Below, piece after piece: positions 1-7,300 of a stretch of DNA of 12,195 nucleotides (positions within the stretch are counted from its first letter, which is position 1; each line of letters opens with the position of its first letter). Position numbers and translations under genes: made by a program. The stretch spans positions 1 through 12,195 of the forward strand of contig DAXETY010000143.1 in assembly GCA_051155755.1 (NCBI GenBank), written 5' to 3'. Source of the DNA: DAXETY01 sp051155755. Lineage in GTDB: Bacteria; Desulfobacterota; Desulfobacteria; Desulfobacterales; SG8-13. Under the pieces are notes generated by a model. That model had not been told where the DNA came from. It did not search any database and worked only from the letters and a program-made list of their open reading frames with translations.

Positions 1-344
1 TCATTTCCCTTATAAGTTTGAATATAACTCAGGAAAAAATCGAACCCGTCTTGGTCTCCCATCAAGTCGACTTTGGAATCACCGACAACCGCATAGCCCA
101 ACTCGGTTGTGATGACGTCCAATTGTTCCTGGGGAGTGCCGGTCCAGGTTCCCAGCCAGTCGGCGGCTGCCAGGGTGCCTAATGTGTCGATTCCACCGGC
201 GTTGTCGTAATTGAAGATGTCTGGCTTGCCATCTCCGAACCAGGTTCCGGAGGGATTATCCGGGTCCGCAAATAATGTATATGCGTGGGATGTGGTTGTC
301 GAAAACAACAATAAGAAGACCATCATGAAGAGGTATTTTCGCAT
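1..344 (-). CDS. Secreted protein of unknown function, N-terminal part
   Basis: The minus strand is open from an ATG at 344-342 to the left edge, giving 114 codons and two extra bases; the stop lies outside the window. GGAGG at 353-349 precedes the ATG by four bases and supports this start. The protein begins MRKYLFMMVFLLLFSTTTSHA, a clear Sec signal peptide (positive charge, leucine-rich core, cleavage expected after A21). The mature part is acidic, rich in Gly, Asp, Thr and Trp, and has no cysteine in the visible stretch. I do not recognise the family. Short secreted proteins of this look are often PEP-CTERM proteins in Desulfobacterota, but the C-terminus that would show a sorting signal is missing. 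It is transcribed away from the giant gene at 1374. That it is a real secreted protein is fairly sure; its role is unknown. Confidence 0.8.
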   Translation of the reverse strand, partial: MRKYLFMMVFLLLFSTTTSHAYTLFADPDNPSGTWFGDGKPDIFNYDNAGGIDTLGTLAAADWLGTWTGTPQEQLDVITTELGYAVVGDSKVDLMGDQDGFDFFLSYIQTYKGN

Positions 345-397
345 TTTTCCTCCAGTTCCGCTCAGCTATGATCCGTTCCGCTCTGCTCAGCCTGTCG

Positions 398-426
398 TGT
401 ATAGATACAAAGCAAAAACCATGCAA
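398..426 (-). promoter_or_regulatory. Possible sigma-70 promoter of the minus-strand secreted gene
   Basis: Read on the minus strand, TTGCAT (426-421) and TATACA (403-398) are separated by exactly 17 bases. A start near 391 would leave a leader of about 50 nt before the ATG at 344. The -35 box matches the TTGACA consensus at three of six positions and the -10 box matches at four of six, so this is a plausible but weak call. Confidence 0.35.
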
Positions 427-428
427 AT

Positions 429-447
429 TTTGACTTAAAATGTCAAA
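429..447. promoter_or_regulatory. Inverted repeat TTTGAC-N7-GTCAAA, possible operator
   Basis: TTTGAC (429-434) and GTCAAA (442-447) are perfect inverted arms around a 7-base AT centre. The element sits just upstream of the -35 box of the predicted minus-strand promoter. Short dyads with AT centres are common regulator sites, but TTGACA-like arms also occur by chance in AT-rich DNA. No regulator gene is present in the window. Confidence 0.35.
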
Positions 448-455
448 CTGCTAAA

Positions 456-482
456 TATAATATATGATTACAGCATATTATA
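456..482. repeat. AT-rich inverted repeat with 8-base arms
   Basis: TATAATAT (456-463) and ATATTATA (475-482) are perfect inverted arms around 11 bases. The site lies in the most AT-rich part of the window, between the divergent transcription units. It may be a protein-binding or DNA-unwinding site. It could also be chance in low-complexity DNA, and no run of T marks it as a terminator. Confidence 0.3.
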
Positions 483-593
483 AATTTTGCAATACAGCCA
501 TGTATATACAAATCCGCAACAGGCGATTCGGTATTTCCTGCCACAGTCTTATGTAATCATTTGTCTGATAAATGGATCACACTGAAACTGCAA

Positions 594-688
594 AATCGCC
601 GTCCGAGCAATTGCCGGACTATGATTTCTGCCTCTGTCTGCAAGAAAAACCAGTGTTGGTGCGTCTTCGAATTCAAAAGACGGCGATT
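594..688. repeat. 10-base inverted repeat enclosing a near-palindrome
   Basis: AATCGCCGTC (594-603) is the exact reverse complement of GACGGCGATT (679-688). The left arm overlaps a near-palindrome at 601-619, GTCCG-A-GCAATTGC-CGGAC, which has nine-base arms and one unpaired A. A further weak pair, GTCTT (663-667) and AAGAC (677-681), overlaps the right arm. As RNA, either the long stem or the local palindrome could form, but not both completely. No coding function is visible between the arms. Confidence 0.45.
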
Positions 689-783
689 GGGTAATTTGTT
701 TCCACAATTGACTCGCCACACGGCAAGAAGTTGCTGTTTTTGGGAAAATAATTTCTTAACACGTTGAAATAACGAATATAATC

Positions 784-812
784 TTGACAAGGTCTGCAGC
801 GCTTTATAGAAA
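784..812 (+). promoter_or_regulatory. Likely sigma-70 promoter of the giant gene
   Basis: A perfect TTGACA box at 784-789 is followed after 17 bases by TAGAAA (807-812), or after 15 bases by TATAGA (805-810); each matches the -10 consensus at four of six positions. A perfect TATAAT also lies at 777-782 but has no good -35 box at the right distance. Starting near 819, the transcript would carry a leader of about 555 nt before the ATG at 1374. This is the best plus-strand promoter I find upstream of that gene. Confidence 0.45.
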
Positions 813-887
813 CAAAATAAAGATCATCTAATGAAACTTTTTAATAGTCTGCCATGCAAAAAACGGCATCCAAAAATTTCCAATAAC

Positions 888-919
888 GCTTCCGGCCGCA
901 TTGGCGGATAGCCGGAAGC
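888..919. repeat. Strong GC-rich hairpin in the predicted leader
   Basis: GCTTCCGG (888-895) pairs perfectly with CCGGAAGC (912-919). Inside, CCGC (896-899) pairs with GCGG (904-907) around a 4-base ATTG loop, leaving four unpaired bases on the 3' side. The total is 12 base pairs in an otherwise AT-rich context. No T-run follows on the plus strand, so it is not a standard terminator for that direction. Confidence 0.5.
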
Positions 920-1140
920 ATCTCCACAATGAATGTCCATGTCGATTCGATCTCATCTCACAACGTGCTCCGGCGGTTTTCATTCGCCGACTCCACTGCT
1001 CTCTGTTGGCCGAATCGATTTTGAAGCATTGATATTGATCCTTGTCTAAAACCGGGTGCGATTCATCCGGTACATAGAAACACAACAGCGCTTCTGTCTT
1101 TTCTTGCCTGCACCGCGTGGTACAACAAGTTCGACATTGA

Positions 1141-1219
1141 AGCACGGCTGTGCTCCCGGCTTTTCACTCAAAAACCGTTCCATTCGCAAGACGGGCGGAA
1201 GCCAATGCGATCGTTGGCT
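1141..1219 (+). promoter_or_regulatory. Two hairpins in the predicted leader
   Basis: AGCAC (1141-1145) and GTGCT (1150-1154) form a 5-bp stem with a GGCT loop. AGCCAA (1200-1205) and TTGGCT (1214-1219) form a 6-bp stem with an 8-base loop. Between them lies a CATTCGCAAGACGGG stretch that loosely recalls the core of a class I c-di-GMP riboswitch, but the conserved bases do not match. I treat these as unassigned leader structure. Confidence 0.3.
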
Positions 1220-1271
1220 GGAAATCCAAACCGCCGGCTTTGCGGCTGATTGTTGACTCAGTAAAAAAATC

Positions 1272-1344
1272 CTGATCCCTGCCGTTGGCAGAATCAGTTG
1301 TCGATCCGAGTCTTGGATCAGACATTGGCGAAACCGTCTTTCGC
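1272..1344 (+). promoter_or_regulatory. Candidate RNA switch just upstream of the giant gene
   Basis: CTGAT at 1272-1276 can pair with ATCAG at 1293-1297, stacking on the hairpin CTGCC-GTT-GGCAG (1279-1291). As part of CTGATCC (1272-1278), it can instead pair with GGATCAG (1315-1321). The second arm can also form a local hairpin, GATCC (1303-1307) with GGATC (1315-1319). These folds exclude each other. A separate perfect stem, GCGAAA-CCGTC-TTTCGC (1328-1344), ends 17 bases before the Shine-Dalgarno sequence. No known riboswitch class is recognised and no ligand is proposed. Confidence 0.4.
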
Positions 1345-1361
1345 TGGTCAAGGAATCATCC

Positions 1362-1369
1362 GGGGAGGG
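1362..1369 (+). promoter_or_regulatory. Ribosome binding site of the giant gene
   Basis: GGGGAGGG contains GGAGG at 1364-1368, five bases before the ATG at 1374. Together with the signal peptide that follows, it fixes the start of the 2653-residue protein. Confidence 0.8.
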
Positions 1370-1373
1370 AGAA

Positions 1374-4300
1374 ATGGGGAGAATCGGGGAACGCCCGGCG
1401 CGGGCAAAACTTTGGTTGTGGATTATTCTGGCATTGGCTCTTTTCCTGAGCGCACCGACCGTAAATGCCGCCATTACGGTGGATGGGGATTCGGCCGACT
1501 GGGACGGCATCAATCCTGACGTGGTGGACAATATCGGCGACAGCCGCTGCAACGGTTTTTCAGACATCAAATACATCTACACCATCATGGATGATACCTA
1601 TGTGTACGTGATGGTGGAGACCGCAGACAAGCCTATCGACCCCAACGCTGTCATCGAAATCAATTTCGACTACAAACCGGGTTCGCATTTTCGTCCGGAA
1701 TGGGATGCCGATCTGCACACGAATATTTCCGGTGCGGGGTTCAGCGCCTGGACCGACGTCAATTTCGACGACGATAGGGAATCCTATCCGATCACCGGAT
1801 ATCAACTGGCCTGGGGCCAGGTGATGGAAATCCGGATCCCGCTGGCCCAAATCGAAAACCCGACTTATTTCCGTGCCACCGATTACGTGAACATCTGGGA
1901 TTACGATTTTTCCGAACAGCGCTGCGACCAATCCTGGTTTGATTCCGGTATTGAGGCTTCGGTGAAGCATGTGCATGAACCCGATGATTCCTTTGCCACT
2001 TATATGGAAGTAGTAATCGGAAACGGATTCGGCGGCATAATGCCTGCTGGGATCGACAGCATCACGGTAGTAGGACCGTCCGGGCTGCTGCCCATCGGGA
2101 AAAATGATTTCGTCTATGAACCTCAATGGCGGGACTTTTTTGTCAAGCTGCCAGGTCCCCCTGAAGAGGGAACTTATACGTTTCGAGTCACAAGCGGTGT
2201 TGAAACGGAATTTTTTACGGACACCCAGGGTCCTGTGCATATCATGCCAAACCCGGACGAAACCAGCTTTTCTGTCCAACGAAACGAAATCGTCACTTCC
2301 AAAACCCCCATTTTTTCATGTTCCCCGATAGAGTATGAACATGGACCAGTCTTCTATCGACTTGAAATCTACGATGAGAACCTCGAGTATCGAATCTGGG
2401 CTTCAAGCCGGGTATTCGGTGTAACCCAGTTTGCGGTTCCCGCCGTGCTGGAACCCGGACGGACATATCATTACCGCTTTCGGGCCTCCGACAGCTCCGA
2501 TTGGATAGCGGTCGATAATCGTTCCAACAGCGATTGGATACCCTTTCAAACCGCAGACGTGCTGACACACCCATCTGTGCCGGCCATCGACCTGGACGGC
2601 TGGGGCGTGGTCACCTGGACCACGGAGTACGGCACCGGACTGGATGTGTCGATCAAGGTAATCGACCATGACGGCATCGCATTCGGTGGTTCTTCCCACT
2701 CCGTGGAGGTCACGGTTCCGGGATCCGGAGAATCTTATCCCTTGTACTGGCAATATAACGAAAGCACCACTGCGGCTTTCTTTTCGCGCTGGATCGATCT
2801 GGATGGCAACCCGCCGACCTCGGGCGATTACGTCTTTACCGTAACCGACCCGGACGGCAACGAGGGCACTTATACGGATACGGTTGCGGCCAGTCCCCTG
2901 CTGCCCCCCGATCAGGATTCTTTCGAGCTGGATGATCAAAACAATATGTCGGAGCAAGCTACGGTTTATTTCGACAACATTACCGTAAATGGTGTCCTTT
3001 ACGAAGATTTCAATTCGTACAGTACCATAAACGACCTGGATCCGGCCAAGTGGATTCCAGTGGATGATTCTGAAGTGGAATACGCTATCGAGTCCCAAAA
3101 GCTCAGGGTGCAGCTTGTCCCGGATGTCGGACATGTGGAAGAGTACCTTGGATTTGTCAATCCGATGTCGATCGAATCGGTTGGTGCCGAGATCCTCGTC
3201 GATCCGGCAACCACCGGCAACGGTGAAGGCCGCATCCAGGGGGTCTTCTTTAACAACGGCAGCGGTGATGTGTTGGCCGAACTCATCGTAACCGAAACGC
3301 AGGCGCGATACCAGGTACTGGAGATCCACTACGAAAATGGCCTGCTTTCACTGAAGCCTCTTGCCGCCGGAACTCTTGCGTCGGTGAGTTCCGGGGTTTT
3401 CATACCGGTTTCCATAAGTTGGAATTTTTCGCAGATTGAATTCTCGGCGGCGGGGGGCACTGCCCAGTATACCCCCGACCTGCCGGTCAACCCGCCCCAG
3501 ATAGCCCCGGGGGTGGATTTTTTACAGCTCAACCTGGGCGCTTCGATCAACCTGATTGCCAACGATACCACGCCGACTTTCGAATGGGATCCGGTGAGCG
3601 TGGCCGGGGATCCCTCGACGGTGGCCAACCGTTACCGGGTGCGAATCTACGACACCGACGGCAATAATGTTTGGCGCGGGGATTCCAATCGCCAGCCCTT
3701 CATGGGCAATTCGCCTTCCTATACCGTTCCCCCAGGCGTTTTAAAGCCCTATTCGGTCTACAAATTCCGCATCGAAGCCCGTGACGCCCACGGATTTCTG
3801 GACATTGACAACGCCTCCGAAGCGCCGCCCTCCAATGACATGAATTTCACTTTTTTAACGGGCCCGGATGACCCGGCGCCTTTTATCGAACTATCCAACA
3901 ACGGAGTCAGAACCTTTTCCGATGAGCTGCGCGATACGTACACAAGTTTCTGGATATTCGTCTACGACGCCAAAGGGATTCCGGAGAACATTGCCTCGGT
4001 AAAGGTCAAGTTTCCAGGTATCGACGGGATCGAAGTGCCGCTCTATTACAATGCAAGCCATAACATGAACCTTTTCAACCGCGGTGTCTATATTAACAAT
4101 GCGTTCAGTGCTTTGTCGCCCCAAAGCGGGACCTACACCTTTACGGTGGTCAACAGGGACGACCCATCCCGGACCTTCACTGTCCAGAAACATTTGGAAG
4201 TCGATGAACTGGCCCCGCTGGACACATCCACGTTTCTGCCGGCTCCAAACACGCTGCTTGAAGGAACCGGAGTTGAGATCAGCTGGGCAGCGGTGCCCGG

Positions 4301-7300
4301 TACTGTAATTTACATGCTGGAGGTTTATGATGTCGATTTTAACCTGCTGTTTGAATTTTTCACCACCGGCAACAGCTACACGATACCTCCGGGGTTGCTA
4401 AAAACAGAGTCCCTATACCGTTATCGCGTTTTTGCATGGGATAATTTCTTGGAAGAAAGCCCCGACAACATCTCCATGTCTCCATGGAGCATAGGGAATG
4501 CACCGACCTTTTTGACGACCAAGCGCAACGGTTCGTCTCTTCCAGTGGTTGACCTGGAAAACAAGGGCGCCAGGGTATTGTATTGGCGGCAACCTGAATA
4601 CGATACGATCCGTCACTTGCTGGAGTTCTCCATTAATGTGACCGATGCCGACGGGGTGCCGGCCAATATCAAATCGGTGCGGGTGACCTATCCGGACGGA
4701 ACCACCAGCAGGGAACTTCGTCTCAATGACAGGAAGAGTTCCACTGAGGCGACCTATTATTACGTGGAAGATGTTGTCAGTTTGAGTGACATTGATGGAA
4801 CATATGTGTTCGAGGTCACCGATTTCGAAAACAATACTGTCACCCGGGAGGATGAGCTCGTTGTTCAACCCATCGGTCCCGTACAGAATTGGAGCCCAGC
4901 AGCGGATGCGGTCGTCTCCGGCACAACCCCGACCATTGCGTGGAGCGCGGTGACCGGTGCCTCCCGCTACCAAGTGCGGGTGTACAACGGCTGGTCAAAG
5001 ACCCTGTTCTGGAGCGACTACCTCACCGACACGCATTACATTGTCCCGGCCGGCAAGCTTGACCCCGACAGGACTTACAGCTACAAAATTTACGCATACC
5101 GTGAACAGGCACCGGAAGACGATTTCGATAATTACTCTATCCCTGTGCTGTATAGTGCTGAAAATATACATTTTACCACCACCGGCGACCTGACGCCCGA
5201 CAGCGACAACGATGGGCTGAGCGACGATCTGGAAGCGATCCTGGGCACCGACCCCTATGATGCCGACAGCGACGAAGACGGCATCCTGGACGGCGACGAA
5301 GACGTCAACCGCAATGGGGTGGTGGACTTCGGCGAGACTGATCCGCGGCTTGTGGACAGCGACGGCGACGGGCTGCAGGACGGCACCGAACGGGGCTACA
5401 CGGACAGTGACGTCGGGGCATTTACCGACCTGGCCATCTTCGTGGCCGATGCTGACAATTCCACCACCTCCGATCCGCTGCGGCCGGATATGGATGACGA
5501 CGGACTGCTCGACGGTACCGAGGACGCCAACCGCAATGGGGCCGTGGACAGCGGCGAGACCGACCCGTTCGACTTCGACTCCGACGACGACGGCTTCAGC
5601 GACGGCGCCGAGGATGCCGCCGGCACCGATCCGCTGGATGCAGACGATTATCCCTTTAAGCGCGAGTGGGACAACCTGGGACTTTACGGCGGGCGCATCG
5701 AAGACATCGCCGTGCATCCGAGCGCACCGAGCCGGATGTTTGCCGCCAGCTATGCCGGCGACGGGCTGTTTTATACCAGTAGCGGCGGCAGTGTGTGGGA
5801 GCCGGCGCTTACCGGCGCCGAAGACACCGATTTGGAAGGCACGGCCACCTTCCGCAACACGGTGGTGCGGGCGGTGCAGTTTGCGCCGTCTGCTCCGGAC
5901 ACGGTCTGGGCGGTGCACGGGCTGTCGGCCGAGAAGAGCACCGACGGCGGAGTCACCTGGACTTATATCTCCAACGAACGCATGCAGGAGGACTGCAGCG
6001 GCTGTCTGCCCAACGATGCCATGCGCTACTGCCGGGCTGTGGCGATCGATCCAGGCGACGATCAGGTGGTCTACGTGGGCACCGGCGGGGCCTACGGCAC
6101 TGCGACCGGTGGGGCGGTCTACAAGACCTCTGACGGTGGTGTCAGCTGGGCAAAGCTGTACGAGTTCGACTATGCGGTGATCGACTTGGCCATCGATCCC
6201 ACCGATCGGTCCAATATCTGGGCCCTGACTGCGCTCGATGGCGGCAGCGGCCCCTCCTATGGATCGCTGTATATCAGCAGCAACGGCGGAAGCAACTGGT
6301 CGCAGGTGTTTACCGATTCGACCCGGGTCTACGACCTGGTTCTCTGGCCGGGCGACCCTGGTCCGGGCCCTCCGGCCGCAATGGTTGGAACCGCCTGCGG
6401 CATTTACAGCAACCTTTCCGGCAGTTGGGAGTTCATCTATCCCGCTGCGGGCGGCAGTTGCACCGTGGATGACACCGTGCAGGCCCTGGCCTTCGATTCG
6501 TTAGATGGCAACATTTTTTATGCGGCCACAAAAGGCGGCGACATGCTGCGCGGGGCGATCGACCCCGGCGCAACCCCGTCGGTGACTTTTGAGACATCGG
6601 CGATTGCGGGGCTGGAGTTGATCACCCTGGAAGCCCACCCCACCGCCGACGGCCGGCTGTACGGCGGCGATGCCAGGCAGGGCGTGTTTCGCATCGAATA
6701 TCTCGTCGACAGCGGCGAATACGATCTGACCGCCCTGAACCAGGGCATCAACTCGGCCGTTGTCTATGACATCGACTCCAAAAAGGACGCCGGTTCGGAA
6801 GCGGTCTATTTGATTGCCGCCACCGACGCCGGCCCGGCGCGCAAAGCCGCCGGCGGCTCCTGGGCGTCTATCGAGGGTCCGCTGCCGACGGCGCCCAACG
6901 CGGCGGCCTACGCGGTGGCCTTCGATCCCACCGCGGCACAAGATTCCGCCTTCTGGGCGGGCGGAGCGGGTTACCTGGCCAAGACGGTCGACGGGGGGGC
7001 GTCCTGGTCGATTGTCAACACGGCCGACTTTGGCGCAGACGAGCGCGTCACCGACATCGAGGTGGCCGCCGACGGGATCACCCTGGTGGCGACCACCCGG
7101 GTGCCCGGCGGCAGCGGACGGGTGCTGCGCAGCGGCAACGGTGGCGCCACGTTAACCAGCATTACCCCGTCGGGGGCGGCTTTCGATTTCAACGCCGCGG
7201 CCATCGACCCGACCGACCCCGATCGCCTGTTTGCCGGCGGGGGCAATTTCTTCGAGGCCGATGCGCCCGGCAAGCTCTACGAAAGCCGCAACGGCGGTTC

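Larger units (their letters stand above)
345..1373. other. Long intergenic region without a supported gene
   Basis: About 1 kb separates the divergent starts at 344 (minus) and 1374 (plus). Open frames here are short, lack a convincing ribosome binding site and give proteins with no recognisable signal or motif. The left half is AT-rich. The right half is rich in perfect short inverted repeats: 594-603 with 679-688, 601-619, 888-919, 971-989, 1051-1071, 1141-1154, 1200-1219, 1272-1321 and 1328-1344. The best reading is a divergent control region plus a long structured leader of the giant gene. A decayed gene or an unannotated small RNA cannot be excluded. Confidence 0.6.

Noticed and set aside
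828..1145. Minus-strand open frame of 105 codons in the intergenic region
   Set aside because: No good ribosome binding site, Cys- and Arg-rich odd composition at the start, and it runs through the strong hairpin at 888-919. Possibly a remnant, but not supportable as a gene.
1160..1230. Class I c-di-GMP (GEMM) riboswitch in the leader
   Set aside because: The stretch with AAACCG, CGCAAG and GGAAGCC loosely recalls the core, but the conserved GGGACGCAAAGCC segment and the tetraloop stem are not present.
5199..5650. CRISPR or other spaced DNA repeat array
   Set aside because: The repeats are in frame, code for Asp-rich calcium motifs and have no constant spacers.
4995..5918. Antisense open frame of 307 codons opposite the calcium repeats
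   Set aside because: Its apparent Val/Ile/Gly repeats are the complement of the Asp-Gly repeats in the sense frame. No independent coding evidence.
5257..6180. Second plus-strand frame of 307 codons inside the giant gene
   Set aside because: Composition is biased to Pro, Arg, Thr and Ala, as expected for an out-of-frame reading of GC-rich sequence; it breaks across clear Asp-box motifs.
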